A stretch of DNA of 64,000 nt from Methylorubrum rhodinum (GCF_014199935.1 NZ_JACHOP010000013.1:1-64000), one strand, 5' to 3'. Shown: positions 51,212-60,858, counted from the stretch's first letter. The notes: generated by a model from the sequence alone, not told the origin. Made by a program: numbers and translations.

Positions 51212-51517
51212 GCCGCATAGAGTTTGCGACGCTGCGCTGGATTATTTGTATACCTGGGCGACCACAGCCTCTCATGTCATTCGCTGAAGGCAGCCATGGC
51301 CTGCCGAGTATTGTTGTAGTTCTCGCATCCGCTTCCCCAAGCTCGCTCAGATAATCCGCAGCAACACGGGGATCTTCACGTTGTTGCGACGGAACTGGGG
51401 CATGCGCCCCATGCGGCCCTTCAGAGGTGTCGCCATGGCAGCCCGTACCAGCTCGGGAGCTCACCTTGGCCTGTTCGGCTTCGCGCCACTTCCGGACCTT
51501 CTGCCACAACTACTGGA
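51212..51517. other. Gap with no supported gene
   Basis: About 306 bases between the peptidase and the next short gene. Several overlapping open frames exist but none has convincing composition, ribosome site or family signal. Confidence 0.35.
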
Positions 51518-51886
51518 ATGGCCGCTCTTCGCTCGCAAGCGGTCGCTGCGCGGAGTGGTCGAGCCGGGAGGCTACATGATCCTGAGACCGAAGCCGCCCG
51601 CGTCCAGGCTTGCCTCCGGAAAGTCGAGAACCAGCTCGACCGCTTCCGGGCAGAGGAGTTCTGGGATCGCGTCATGCAGGAGATTGCCGAGCTCATCGCC
51701 GAGCGCGGCCTCCTCACGCCCGAGGAGATCCTGCCTGACCTACGCACCTGGACCGTCCGCGGGGCCGCCCTTCACAAGGAGCCGCTTACCCCCGGGAGAC
51801 TCCGCAAGAAGATGGACGTCCGCGTGACCCACCGACGCTATTTCAAGGCGCCCGTCCACGGTCGCTACGCCCGGCGCGACGCCTGA
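51518..51886 (+). CDS. Hypothetical protein, 122 aa, possibly a fragment
   Basis: The frame contains a plausible helical segment (QLDRFRAEEFWDRVMQEIAE, LIAERGLLTPEEILPDLRTW) ending RYFKAPVHGRYARRDA. The first 30 residues look less natural and no good ribosome site was found, so this could be the 3' remnant of a longer gene. Function is unknown. Confidence 0.45.
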   Translation: MAALRSQAVAARSGRAGRLHDPETEAARVQACLRKVENQLDRFRAEEFWDRVMQEIAELIAERGLLTPEEILPDLRTWTVRGAALHKEPLTPGRLRKKMDVRVTHRRYFKAPVHGRYARRDA

Positions 51887-52161
51887 GCCCGAGGTCAGGC
51901 ACTCTCAGGCCGCTTGGTCCAGGATGCCTTTCCGAACCCGGAGGTATCGATGGCCGATTGGCACTGTCGGCCCCCGAACGGATCGAGCGGGCGGGGATCG
52001 GAGGTCGTAGACCTCGCCGGAGGGCGGCTTCCCCCCGGGGGACCCGGTGCATTTCTAGCCCGACCCGGCGGACAACGCCCGTCCGGCCGGGAGGTCCCAG
52101 GTCACGCCGACGTCCCATCCGCGCGGCACGGTAGGGACACGGACCGCCCTGCGCCGTCGCC

Positions 52162-53073
52162 TCACGGCCCGCCACGGGCCGGCATCAGGTACACGTAGGA
52201 AAGGCTCGGCAGCCGCGCCCGCAGGCGCCCTTGCGCCTCGTCGAGCACGGCGTCCCGGTCCTCGGCGGAGGTGCCGTCGCGAAAGGACAGGACCATGGCC
52301 AACACCACGCTGTCGGTCCCGATCTGCAGGCTGCGCACGTCCTCGATCCGCGCGATCCGACCGTCCTGGGCGACGAGGTCCCGCGCCTTGGTGAGGAGCG
52401 CCGCGGAGGCGCTCTCGCCGATGAGGAGGCTGCGGGTCTCGCGCGCGAGCACGACCGCCACGCCGACGAGCAGGACGCCGATGGCGAATGAGGCCACGCC
52501 GTCCGCGCGGGGCTCGTCGAGCCACACGGACACCGCCACGCCGGCGGCGGCCACCACCAGGCCGGTCAGGGCCGCGCCGTCCTCCAGGATGACGGTGAAG
52601 GTGCTCGGGTCCTTGGACCGGCGCAGCGCCGACCACATCCCGACGTCGGCGTGCCGCCTGCGCATCTCACGCCACGCCACGCCGAACGAGTAGCCCTCGA
52701 ACACGACCGCGAGGCCGAGCACCGTGAAGTTGACCCAGGCGTCGCGGATCCCCTCGGGATGCCGGATCTTCTCGACCCCCTCGTAGATGGCGAAGGCGCC
52801 GCCGAGGCTGAAGATCAACAGGGCGACGACGAAGGACCAGAAGTACAGTTCCAGCCCGTAGCCGAACGGGTGGGCCTCGTCGGGCGGTCGCTTCGCCCGA
52901 TGCATGCCGTAGAGCAGGAGCCCTTGGTCGACCGTGTCGACGAGCGAGTGCAGCGCCTCGGTGAACATGGCGCTCGACCCGGTGTAGAGCGCCGCGCCGA
53001 ACTTGGTCACGGCGATGGCCAGGTTGCCGCCGAGCGCGGCGTAGACGACGGTCGTCGAGCCGTCCCGTTTCAT
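52162..53073 (-). CDS. Cation diffusion facilitator (CDF) transporter
   Basis: The 303-residue membrane protein has the CDF pattern: ALGGNLAIAVTKFGAALYTG, then SSAMFTEALHSLVDTVDQGL containing the H-x3-D metal site of the second helix. PFGYGLELYFWSFVVALLIF follows. It exports divalent metals such as Zn or Mn against protons. The C-terminal cytoplasmic domain (LQIGTDSVVLAMVLSFRDGT) is of the usual type. The start has GGAG nine bases upstream and lies 55 bases after the antiporter stop. It is the last gene of a four-gene leftward operon. Confidence 0.9.
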   Translation of the reverse strand: MKRDGSTTVVYAALGGNLAIAVTKFGAALYTGSSAMFTEALHSLVDTVDQGLLLYGMHRAKRPPDEAHPFGYGLELYFWSFVVALLIFSLGGAFAIYEGVEKIRHPEGIRDAWVNFTVLGLAVVFEGYSFGVAWREMRRRHADVGMWSALRRSKDPSTFTVILEDGAALTGLVVAAAGVAVSVWLDEPRADGVASFAIGVLLVGVAVVLARETRSLLIGESASAALLTKARDLVAQDGRIARIEDVRSLQIGTDSVVLAMVLSFRDGTSAEDRDAVLDEAQGRLRARLPSLSYVYLMPARGGP

Positions 53074-53128
53074 GGGTTGCGCTCCGGAGGTGCGGGTTGG
53101 CTGGAGGCGGCGCGGCAGACCCGCTCCG

Positions 53129-54406
53129 TCAGGCGGCGTCCCGCTCCGGCACATCCTTGAGCGTCCGGCGTGCCACCATGCCCAGCGTCGAGCCCTGGAC
53201 GACGATGGTGAACAGCACCACCGCGTAGGTCGCCGCGAGGATGGCCGGCTTGGCGTCGCTCTCGGGGACGGACAGGGCCAGCGCCACGGAGATGCCGCCG
53301 CGAACGCCGGCCCAGGTCAGGAACGGCACGTTGCGCGCCGAGAGGTTGCCGCCCCACCGGAAGGCGAGGAGCGGCGTCGAGACCGCCGCGAGCCGCGCGG
53401 CCAGCACGATGGGGATGGCGCACGCGGCGAGGACGAGCCCTGCCGCCTCGAATCGCAGGACCAGCACCTCCAGCCCGATCAGCAGGAACAGCACCGAGTT
53501 CAGCACCTCGTCGATCAGGGTCCAGAGCGAGGACACGTACCCTTGCGTCTCCTCGCTCATCGCGTCGCGCGGCGCCCGGTCGCCGACGAGCAGACCCGCC
53601 GCGACCACGGCGAGCGGGCCGCTGAAGTGGAGCTTCTGCGCAAGCGCGTAGGTGCCGGCCACGAGCGCGAGGGTGATCAGCACCTCCACGGGGAAGTCGT
53701 CGATGGCCCGCATCGCCCGGTAGGCGACGTAGCCGGTGGCCACGCCGAGGACGAGCCCGCCGCCGGCCTCCTGCAGGAGCAGGCGGGCCACGCCGCCGGC
53801 GCTGGTCGCCTCGCCGCCCGAGCCGGCGGCGAACGCGACGAGGACCGTGAACAGCACGATGCCGATGCCGTCGTTGAACAGGGCCTCGCCCTGCATCTCG
53901 ACCTCCAGGGCCTCGGGCACCTTCACGTTCTTGAGCGTGGCGAGCACCGCGACCGGGTCGGTCGGACTGATCAGCGACCCGAACACGAGCGCCCAGGCGA
54001 GCGGGACCGGCAACCCGATGGCCTGGGCCGCGGCCCAGAAGGCGCCGCCCACGATGGCGGTCGAGATCAGTGTGCCGACGAGCGCGAGGGTGGCCACCGC
54101 ACCCGCGCGGTCGCGGAGCGCCCGCAGGTCCAGGCTCATGGCGCCGGCGAACAGCAGGAAGGCCAGCATGCCGTTCATCACCACGTCGGTGAAATCGACC
54201 TGGCGAAGGATCTTCGTGAGATCCTCGTAGAGGTGCTGCTCGGGGAAGGCGAGGTCGAGGCCGACGAGGGCGAGCGAGGCGAGCAGCCCCATCACCAGCA
54301 GGCCGATGGTGTGCGGCAGCCGCAGGAAGCGGTGGTTCAGCCAGCCGAACAGGGCCGACAGGGTCAGCAGCAAGGCGGCGAGGTCGAAGATGGAGATCAC
54401 AGGCAT
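53129..54406 (-). CDS. CPA1-family cation/proton antiporter
   Basis: The 425-residue protein has about 12 membrane helices and the CPA1 signatures FGSLISPTDPVAVLATLK and QGEALFNDGIGIVLFTVLV, which carry the transport Asp residues (ND). It exchanges Na+ or K+ for H+ and helps pH and salt balance. The length is at the short end because a long C-terminal tail is absent. It lies between the EEP-family gene (48 bases) and the CDF exporter (55 bases). Confidence 0.92.
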   Translation of the reverse strand: MPVISIFDLAALLLTLSALFGWLNHRFLRLPHTIGLLVMGLLASLALVGLDLAFPEQHLYEDLTKILRQVDFTDVVMNGMLAFLLFAGAMSLDLRALRDRAGAVATLALVGTLISTAIVGGAFWAAAQAIGLPVPLAWALVFGSLISPTDPVAVLATLKNVKVPEALEVEMQGEALFNDGIGIVLFTVLVAFAAGSGGEATSAGGVARLLLQEAGGGLVLGVATGYVAYRAMRAIDDFPVEVLITLALVAGTYALAQKLHFSGPLAVVAAGLLVGDRAPRDAMSEETQGYVSSLWTLIDEVLNSVLFLLIGLEVLVLRFEAAGLVLAACAIPIVLAARLAAVSTPLLAFRWGGNLSARNVPFLTWAGVRGGISVALALSVPESDAKPAILAATYAVVLFTIVVQGSTLGMVARRTLKDVPERDAA

Positions 54407-54454
54407 CCCCCGCCCAGGCCGCAGGCGGGTGCGGGGGCATCGTTGAAAGTAGGC

Positions 54455-55522
54455 TCAACGCGCCCGCACCCGTTCGGTCGCGCCCGCGGCCGCAAGCACG
54501 GCATTGGCCGCCTCCACGTCCCCGGATCTCATCCGCGGAGGTGCCTTTCCGCCGTCCCTCGTCAGGCGGCATAGCCTGACGAGGTAGGGGAAGTGATCCG
54601 AACCGAAGGCGTCGAGGCGCTCGACAGACAAGGTCGCGAAACCGCCCTCGTGGAAGACGTGGTCGAGCGGCCAGCGCATCCACGACGACTTGGTATTCCA
54701 GGTCGCGACGTAGCCGTAGTCGCGACGGGGGTCGAGCAGCCCGGCCAGACGCTGCGTGCGCCCGACGGCGATCTCCCATGGCGTGGCGTTGAGGTCGCCG
54801 GCCAGGATGCCCGGCTCCACCCGCTCGCGCAGCACCTCGGCCGCCGCGTAGAGTTCGGCATCGCGACCGCGAGCGGACTGCCAGACCTGCGGCGGCTTCG
54901 GGTGGAGACCGACGAAATCGACGACCTCGCCGGTACGAAGGCTGACACCGGTCACGACGGCCGGCGTGTCTTGCCCGGCCAAGTGCCGGATCTCGCCGTT
55001 CACGAGTGTCAGGCGGGAGAAGAGATGGATGCCGTAGTAGGAACCGGTAATCCGCTGCAGCGTGTGCGGCATCGACACACGCAGCGGGTTTAAGGCTTCA
55101 TCCCACCACGCATCCGTCTCCATCGCGAGGAAGAGGTCGGGCTTGACGCGCTGGACGGCCTCGACCAACGGACCGGCCTCGCGATTGCCGAGCTGTACGT
55201 TGGCGACCAGCACCGATAGACGGCGCTCGGCCGGGCATGCGTCCACCCGTGACCCCCGGGCGGGCAGGTACGGCCACAGGATCCAGTTGTCGACCGTCAG
55301 TGCAATTGCCGCGATGACAAATGCCGGTGCAGCCGATCCAGAGTTTCTGCGAAAGAAAAATAGGAGTCCGATGCCGGTGGCGGCCAGCGCAACGGCAAGC
55401 GGCAGGCGCGGGAAGTCCAGCAGCCGGACAACCCACCATTCGGTCGGGATCAGCGGGATCAGGCTCGCAGTTGCAAGGACCGCAGCGAGCGTGACGAGTG
55501 TCCAAACAGCGGTGGCCTTCAC
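54455..55522 (-). CDS. Membrane-anchored endonuclease/exonuclease/phosphatase (EEP) family protein
   Basis: Three N-terminal membrane helices (about residues 5-25, 38-57, 67-84) are followed by an EEP domain with LSVLVANVQLGNREAG, LFLAMETDAWWDEAL, DFVGLHPKPP, GILAGDLNATPWE and DAFGSDHFPYLV. The last two hold the catalytic Asp-Asn and Ser-Asp-His residues. The active site would face the periplasm. Substrates are phosphodiesters, either nucleic acid or lipid-linked. The ATG overlaps the stop of the DUF421 gene by four bases. Confidence 0.88.
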   Translation of the reverse strand: MKATAVWTLVTLAAVLATASLIPLIPTEWWVVRLLDFPRLPLAVALAATGIGLLFFFRRNSGSAAPAFVIAAIALTVDNWILWPYLPARGSRVDACPAERRLSVLVANVQLGNREAGPLVEAVQRVKPDLFLAMETDAWWDEALNPLRVSMPHTLQRITGSYYGIHLFSRLTLVNGEIRHLAGQDTPAVVTGVSLRTGEVVDFVGLHPKPPQVWQSARGRDAELYAAAEVLRERVEPGILAGDLNATPWEIAVGRTQRLAGLLDPRRDYGYVATWNTKSSWMRWPLDHVFHEGGFATLSVERLDAFGSDHFPYLVRLCRLTRDGGKAPPRMRSGDVEAANAVLAAAGATERVRAR

Positions 55523-56055
55523 GACCGGTTCGTCACGGCCGGGACCGCCTCAGGTCGTGGAACGCCGGTCAGGCCATCTCCTCGTTCGGACAGGGTCTTG
55601 AGCACGCTGATCGAGCCGTCGGTCTCAAGCACGACCGCCGCGGCTTGCGAGAGGTCATCCAGCCCCTCCGAGCGCAGCGCAGAGAGCACGTCGTCCCGGG
55701 TCATGCGCTGGCGACGCATCGCGCCCTCGACCAAGCCGCCCTTGTGGGCGAGCAGGGTCGGCTCCGCCTTGACCAGCGCCTTGATCCTGGAGGACCGGAC
55801 ACTCGACCACGTGATCAGGTACTGCAGCCCGATCAACGTGGCGAGGGCGAGCACCCCTTCGAGGAGCGCCACCGACTTGGTGAGGACGATGGAGGACAGC
55901 GTCGAGCCGAGCGCCACGGTCACGACAAGGTCGAACGCGTTGAGCTTGGTCAGGGTACGCTTGCCCGAGATCCTGAGGAACAGGATGAGGGCGAGGTAGG
56001 CCAGGGGCCCGACCACGACGACGCGCAGCAGGCCGGACCAGGTATCGAAGAACAC
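55519..56055 (-). CDS. DUF421 (YetF-like) membrane protein
   Basis: The 178-residue protein has three N-terminal membrane helices (LAYLALILFLRISGKRTLTK is the family hallmark, then LNAFDLVVTVALGSTLSSIV) and a soluble C-terminal domain (MRRQRMTRDDVLSALRSEGL) typical of DUF421. Related YetF/SpoVA-linked proteins sit in the inner membrane, but their biochemical role is unclear. It is the first gene of the leftward operon with the EEP, antiporter and CDF genes. Confidence 0.9.
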   Translation of the reverse strand: MFFDTWSGLLRVVVVGPLAYLALILFLRISGKRTLTKLNAFDLVVTVALGSTLSSIVLTKSVALLEGVLALATLIGLQYLITWSSVRSSRIKALVKAEPTLLAHKGGLVEGAMRRQRMTRDDVLSALRSEGLDDLSQAAAVVLETDGSISVLKTLSERGDGLTGVPRPEAVPAVTNRS

Positions 56056-56490
56056 GGTCTGTATCCCCCCGGCGTCATTGTCGGGATAAGCCTCTGACGA
56101 AACGCATCAGGCTCAAGGGCCTGGACCTGACGGCCGCTCCGGGATTGGCGTTCGTCGGCCGCCAAACCATCGAGGCCGGCGGGACGCCGGACGACAGCCT
56201 ACCCCGTGGTGCAAGCCTCGGCCGGCCAGGTGGTTCCTAGCCGGCCTTCCCGCAGCCTCTAGGTCAACCATGGCGACATGGTCCAAACTCTCAAGATGCC
56301 CTGCATTTACAGATTTGAGCGTCAATCGAACTCGGCGACGCCCACGTCAAGCCAACATGAATTTTTGCTGAACGTTTCCAGCAACCGCACGTTCTCAACC
56401 GTGGTCGTTGCATCCGCTGCGACCCGCAAAGACGACCGTCGGCCCAGCGGATACTCAAATTCATGTCCGACGTCGAACGGAGGAAACCTT
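56056..56490. other. Intergenic region between divergent DUF421 and PRC-barrel genes
   Basis: About 435 bases with no supported gene. It should contain the promoters for both directions. No obvious operator or RNA was recognised. Confidence 0.4.
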
Positions 56491-56949
56491 ATGTCGAAAT
56501 CCCTCGTTTTCGGCGCGCTCGCGCTGATCTTTGCCACATCCTCGGCCCTAGCCCAGACTTCACCGGCGTCGCCGTCCCCGGGCACAGCAATGCCCGCGTC
56601 GTCAGACACGGGCCTGAAGATGGCCGACACTGCAACAATGAAGCTGAGGTTCGTGAACGTGAAACCCGCGGACATCATGTCGTCCAAGCTCGTCGGCACG
56701 ACCGTTTACAACAACAAGAACGAGAACGTTGGCGAGGTCGAGGACCTCGTGATCGAGAATGGCAAGACGTTGACTGGCGTCGTCGTCAGCGTCGGCGGCT
56801 TCCTCGGGATGGGCGAGAGCTACGTCGTGCTCGATCCTTCGACACTGACCTTCAGCGACAAGGATGGAAAGTCGGCGGTCCACGCCGACACCGACAAGGA
56901 CACCCTGAAGAACGCGCCGAAGTTCGAATACTCGAAGAAGAAGACCTGA
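56491..56949 (+). CDS. Periplasmic PRC-barrel domain protein
   Basis: The 152-residue protein has a signal peptide (MSKSLVFGALALIFATSSALAQ), a Ser/Pro linker and a PRC-barrel: SSKLVGTTVYNNKNENVGEV, then EDLVIENGKTLTGVVVSVGG and FLGMGESYVVLDPS. PRC-barrels bind proteins or RNA; in alphaproteobacteria secreted ones are stress-associated and of unknown function. A close paralogue lies at 61261-61758. AGGAGG precedes the start by about eight bases. Confidence 0.87.
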   Translation: MSKSLVFGALALIFATSSALAQTSPASPSPGTAMPASSDTGLKMADTATMKLRFVNVKPADIMSSKLVGTTVYNNKNENVGEVEDLVIENGKTLTGVVVSVGGFLGMGESYVVLDPSTLTFSDKDGKSAVHADTDKDTLKNAPKFEYSKKKT

Positions 56950-56975
56950 TCCGCCGCACCGAAGGAGCGAGGGCC

Positions 56976-57059
56976 ATGAAGCACGCACTCCTCGCCTCCA
57001 CCCTCCTGGCCGGTCTTGGCCTCGCCGCCTCGACTCTGCCGTCGGCTGCCTGCCGCTGA
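56976..57059 (+). CDS. Very short signal-peptide-like ORF, 27 aa
   Basis: The frame MKHALLASTLLAGLGLAAST then LPSAACR is preceded by GAAGGAG and looks like a signal peptide ending at a lipobox-like Cys. It stops immediately after. It may be the remnant of a lipoprotein gene truncated by a frameshift, or a genuine tiny secreted peptide. Confidence 0.4.
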   Translation: MKHALLASTLLAGLGLAASTLPSAACR

Positions 57060-57166
57060 CCGCTGCGCTCGACCACCCCGCGAAGGCTTGAAGCTACCGC
57101 GGCTAATGACGCGCCGCCGGATGGCACGACCGCCCCCGGCGGCTTTCTCATGGCTCTCGGTACCTC

Positions 57167-58132
57167 ATGATCTTCACCGAAGCGCTCGGGCGTTTGGAAG
57201 ACCTCGGTCGTTCGGCGGTGGCACTCCTGCCTGGGCTGGCCATCGCCCTTGCCCTGTTCGTTATTGGATTACTGGTTGCAAAGGGCGTGCGTGCCGCCGT
57301 CCGGCGTGCGGCGGAACTGCGCGACGCCTCCCTGGGCTCGGCCTCCGTCCTCGGGCGCATCGCGGGCGGCGTGACGGTTCTGGTCTCGTTCCTGGTGGCC
57401 GCGTCCGTGGCGTTTCCTTCAGTCTCGGCCGCCGACCTGTTCAACTTGCTCGGCATCGGCGGCGTGGCCATCGGCTTCGCCTTCCGCGACGTGCTGCAGA
57501 ACCTGCTCGCCGGCATCCTAATCCTGCTGACCCGCCCGTTCGTCATCGGCGACCAGATCCGCGCCGGCTCGCATGAGGGGACCGTCGAGGACGTTTGGGT
57601 CCGAGCGACGGTTCTGCGTACCTACGACAACCAGCGTGTGCTGATCCCCAACGCCACGCTGTTCGTCGACAAGATCACGGTGATCACAGCCCACGACAAG
57701 CGCCGCTTGGCTTTCCCGCTGACCATCGGCAACGGCGACGACATCCGCGAGGCGCGCCGGGTCATCGTCGAGGCCCTGCGTGGCACCGAGGGTGTGCTGG
57801 CAGACCCGCCGCCGGAAGCGCTGGTGACGGGCCTGGGTGCAGCCGGCGTCGACATGATGGCTCGGCTGTGGATCGATCCACCCCGACGCCGGGACGCCAT
57901 CGACGCGCTCGACTACGCCATCTCGAACGTAAAGGAGGCGTTGACCGCGGCCGGCATCGATCTGCCATACCCGACGAGCCAAGTGCTGTTCCACGACCAG
58001 ACCGAGGAAACGGACGGCGCCCGCATGCGTCAGCGCGAGGGCTGGCCTGCAGGCAGCGATCCACTGCGGGCTCGATGGCAGGTCGCGCGCGGGGATGAGG
58101 CCGCCGGCCGCCTTACGGAGGAGCGTACATGA
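57167..58132 (+). CDS. MscS-type mechanosensitive channel
   Basis: The 321-residue protein has two or three N-terminal helices, then the MscS pore helix and beta domain: FNLLGIGGVAIGFAFRDVLQ, NLLAGILILLTRPFVIGDQI and RVLIPNATLFVDKITVIT. Small-conductance channels open under membrane tension and release solutes. The final 50 residues are polar. Its stop overlaps the start of the DUF2254 gene by four bases. Confidence 0.9.
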   Translation: MIFTEALGRLEDLGRSAVALLPGLAIALALFVIGLLVAKGVRAAVRRAAELRDASLGSASVLGRIAGGVTVLVSFLVAASVAFPSVSAADLFNLLGIGGVAIGFAFRDVLQNLLAGILILLTRPFVIGDQIRAGSHEGTVEDVWVRATVLRTYDNQRVLIPNATLFVDKITVITAHDKRRLAFPLTIGNGDDIREARRVIVEALRGTEGVLADPPPEALVTGLGAAGVDMMARLWIDPPRRRDAIDALDYAISNVKEALTAAGIDLPYPTSQVLFHDQTEETDGARMRQREGWPAGSDPLRARWQVARGDEAAGRLTEERT

Positions 58133-59508
58133 AAGCGCGGCTGCAAGCCTGGGTCGAGTTCCTGGGTGACCAGTTCTGGTTGCGCCCGGCCCTGATCGTC
58201 GTCGGCTGCCTCGCGGCCGCACAGCTTGGCGTCTGGCTGGAGACGGCGCACATCGCGGGCTACGACGCCTCGTCGCCAGACAAGAACTGGGGCTACTCCG
58301 GCGGCGCCGAAGGGGCTCGCGCCTTGCTCAGCGCTGTCGCCTCCTCGACCATCGGCGTGGCCGGCACAACCTTCTCCATCACCATCGCAGCCCTGACCCT
58401 GGCCTCAGGGCAGATGGGCCCGCGGCTCCTGCGCAACTTCACGCGCGACGCCCGCAACCAGGTTGTGCTCGGCATCTTTCTTGGCACCTTCGCCTACGCG
58501 CTGATGGTCCTGCGCACGGTGCGCACGGTGCAGGAGAGCCCGTTCGTCCCGCACCTCGCCATCAGCGGCGCCATCGCGCTGGCCCTCCTGTCCATTGCCA
58601 CACTGGTCTGGTTCGTTCACCACATCGCCACCGGCATCAATGTCGAGACCGTTGTCGACGCGGTCCATCGTGACCTGTGCGACGCGGTGGGCGCACGCAC
58701 GCTGGATGCGGCCGACACCCAGCCTCCGGCAGAGACACCCGGGGGATCTCCAGTAGCTGCTACGGACGGAGGTTACCTCCAGGCATTCGACGTGGACGGG
58801 CTTGCGGATTGGGCGCACGAGCATGGGGTCGTCATGGCCCTGCGTGTTCGCCCCGGCCATTACGTCCCGAACGGATTCCCGGTCGCCTACATGTCCGCCG
58901 GCGTCGAGGGCACCGGCGATGCTGTTCGCCGGGCGCTCACCTTCGGCCGCCGGCCCGCGGCCCTGCAGGATCTGGAATACTCGATCCGGCAACTCGTCGA
59001 GATCGCGGTGCGGGCGCTCTCGCCCGGGATCAACGATCCGATGACGGCGGGAAGCGTCGTCGACCATCTCGGCGACGCGCTGTGCCGTGTCGCGCCACGT
59101 CATCTGCCCACGGGTGCGGTCGTCCGTGAGAATCGCGTCGTCCTTGTCCATCCGGTGACGGACTACGATGGGCTTTGCGATGCCATGCTCCACATGATCC
59201 GCCAGAACGCGGCGGGCTCCGTCCATGTCCTCGCGCGGATGCTGGACGTGCTCGCGCGGGTGAGTGAGGTCGAGCGTCTTTCCGACCGGGTCTCCACGCT
59301 CGCCCGCCACGCCGACCTCGTGATCGCCGCCGCTCGCCGCGACGTGCCCGATCCCGACGATCTCGCCGATTTAGAGCAGCGGTACGCCCGCTTCGTCCAG
59401 GTGCGTGCAGGAGCCGTTGGACGTATGGCGCCGCCAGCCACATCGATGGGCACCGTGAGCTCGAAGGGGGGCGACCGGACGGGATCAAGTGAGGGGCTCA
59501 CAAGTTGA
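58129..59508 (+). CDS. DUF2254 membrane protein
   Basis: The 459-residue protein has the features of DUF2254: N-terminal helices, STIGVAGTTFSITIAALTLA and SGQMGPRLLRNFTRDARNQV, further helices (VLGIFLGTFAYALMVLRTVR), and a C-terminal cytoplasmic part with RALSPGINDPMTAGSVVDHL. The family has no known biochemical function. Coupling with MscS suggests a role in membrane stress. Confidence 0.88.
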   Translation: MKARLQAWVEFLGDQFWLRPALIVVGCLAAAQLGVWLETAHIAGYDASSPDKNWGYSGGAEGARALLSAVASSTIGVAGTTFSITIAALTLASGQMGPRLLRNFTRDARNQVVLGIFLGTFAYALMVLRTVRTVQESPFVPHLAISGAIALALLSIATLVWFVHHIATGINVETVVDAVHRDLCDAVGARTLDAADTQPPAETPGGSPVAATDGGYLQAFDVDGLADWAHEHGVVMALRVRPGHYVPNGFPVAYMSAGVEGTGDAVRRALTFGRRPAALQDLEYSIRQLVEIAVRALSPGINDPMTAGSVVDHLGDALCRVAPRHLPTGAVVRENRVVLVHPVTDYDGLCDAMLHMIRQNAAGSVHVLARMLDVLARVSEVERLSDRVSTLARHADLVIAAARRDVPDPDDLADLEQRYARFVQVRAGAVGRMAPPATSMGTVSSKGGDRTGSSEGLTS

Positions 59509-59536
59509 GCGGAGGGAAACGCCCGACGAGGACAGG

Positions 59537-59803
59537 ATGATCGCCAAGCCGAGATATGTCTTTCCCATGGTGGGATCGCTCGTAGTCGCTCCGTTGCTGG
59601 GCTTCGCGGGAAGCCTCGTGCCGCAACCGACCGCCGCGCGTGACGGGGACCCGGTGGATCGCGCACGGGCTCTTTCGAGGGACCGCACCCTCCCCAAGGC
59701 GAAGCCCGGCGCGGTCGGGACGCCGCCGATCATCACGAGGAAGGGGTCGTCCGTCCCCGGTACGCCTGCCCCGTCGAAAGCACGCAAAGACCGGGGTCGT
59801 TGA
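59537..59803 (+). CDS. Small membrane-anchored or secreted protein, 88 aa
   Basis: The start MIAKPRYVFPMVGSLVVAPL has a hydrophobic segment (MVGSLVVAPLLGFAGSLV) like a signal anchor, followed by a basic Pro-rich tail (ALSRDRTLPKAKPGAVGTPP). No family recognised. It follows the DUF2254 gene by 28 bases. Confidence 0.5.
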   Translation: MIAKPRYVFPMVGSLVVAPLLGFAGSLVPQPTAARDGDPVDRARALSRDRTLPKAKPGAVGTPPIITRKGSSVPGTPAPSKARKDRGR

Positions 59804-59862
59804 TCGGCGGGGAACGGTCGGCAAGTCCGTTCGGCTGCGTAGCGGGGTCCGGAGGGACAGCG

Positions 59863-60539
59863 CTAGCGCAAGGCCAAGGCATCGAACCAGCCGTGCGCGG
59901 CGCCGTAGCGGATGATCTCGGCACGGGTCCTCAGCCCGAGCTTCTCGGCGGCCCGCGCCTTGTAGGTCTCGACCGACTTCACGCTCACGTCGATGCGCTG
60001 CGCGATCTCCTTGTTGCTGAACCCTTGCGCGATCAGCCGCAGGGTCTCGGCCTCGCGCGGGCTCAGCGGCTCGCGCCCCTCCGCCGTGCCCGGGCGCCAG
60101 TCCAAGCCGGATGTTTCCGCCAGGCCGTGGCCGGCGATGGATGGGTCGAGGTAGACGCCACCAGACGCCACCGCCCGGACCGCCCGGAGCAGGTCGTCCG
60201 CCGCCGAGCGCTTGAGGAGGTAGCCGCGCGCGCCGGCCCTCATCAGCGGCTGCACGTAGGTGGCGTCCTCGTGGACGGCCAGCACCAGCACCCGGGTGCC
60301 GGGACACTCGCCCATCACCCGTTCCGTTAGTTCGAGGCCGTTCAGGCCGGGCATCGAGACGTCGACCATCGCGATGTCGGGCGCGACGGCGCGGATCATC
60401 GGCAGCGCCTCGCCGCCGTCGGTGGCCTCGCCGACGAGTTCGACCTCGGGGTCGGCGTTGAGGAGCGCCCGGATGCCCGCCAGGCCGAGACAGCGCCGTC
60501 CTCGACCAGCACGCTGACAATGGCGCTGTCGGTCAGCAC
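59863..60539 (-). pseudogene. LuxR-family response regulator, frameshifted near its start
   Basis: The frame from 60399 downward encodes a receiver (LNADPEVELVGEATDGGEAL, then IAMVDVSMPGLNGLELTERV with the phosphorylated Asp, and LKRSAADDLLRAVRAV with the Lys) and a C-terminal LuxR HTH (LSPREAETLRLIAQGFSNKE, SVKSVETYKARAAEKLGLRT). The first acidic residues are found upstream in another frame (VSVLVEDG) and join only if one base is added near 60490. This is a probable one-base loss in a GC-rich run, or a sequencing error. The start would be GTG at 60539. Confidence 0.75.
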
Positions 60540-60776
60540 GCGCGGGTCGGTCACCGCCCGCTCGTCGCCGAGGAGGCGACGTCCCGACGCGATCACCTGC
60601 AGGACTTGGCGGTCGCCCCCGGCGGCGGCGTTCCGCTCCAGGTCCCGCAACCGTTCGATGAGGTTCGGCGGCGCGGACGCGTGATCCTGCAGGCCCGCCT
60701 CGACCAGGGCGGTGACCACCCGTTCCAGGCGCCCGAAGGTCCAGTCCTCGAACGAGTGGGGTCGCTTCCGTCCCAT
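60396..60776 (-). CDS. Hypothetical gene reading into the broken response regulator
   Basis: A frame starting MGRKRPHSFEDWTFGRLERV, with GAAGGGG just upstream, encodes a helical region of about 80 residues (NLIERLRDLERNAAAGGDRQ, VIASGRRLLGDERAV) and then runs in frame into the VSVLVEDG start of the receiver. Either it was an N-terminal extension of the regulator or a separate small gene whose end was altered by the same frameshift. Function is unknown. Confidence 0.45.
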   Translation of the reverse strand: MGRKRPHSFEDWTFGRLERVVTALVEAGLQDHASAPPNLIERLRDLERNAAAGGDRQVLQVIASGRRLLGDERAVTDPRVLTDSAIVSVLVEDGAVSAWRASGRSSTPTPRSNSSARPPTAARRCR

Positions 60777-60858
60777 CGCCCCTTCGTCGCTTTCCCGACC
60801 TTCCCCGAAGCCTTGCCTTAGGGCCACGGGAGCCTGGGGTCGAGCCGAGGCCCGCGAC

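Noticed and set aside
53070-54779. Frames of 500 or more codons (both strands) over the antiporter gene
   Set aside because: They are Arg/Gly/His-rich shadows of the CPA1 gene, whose membrane helices and motifs are clear.
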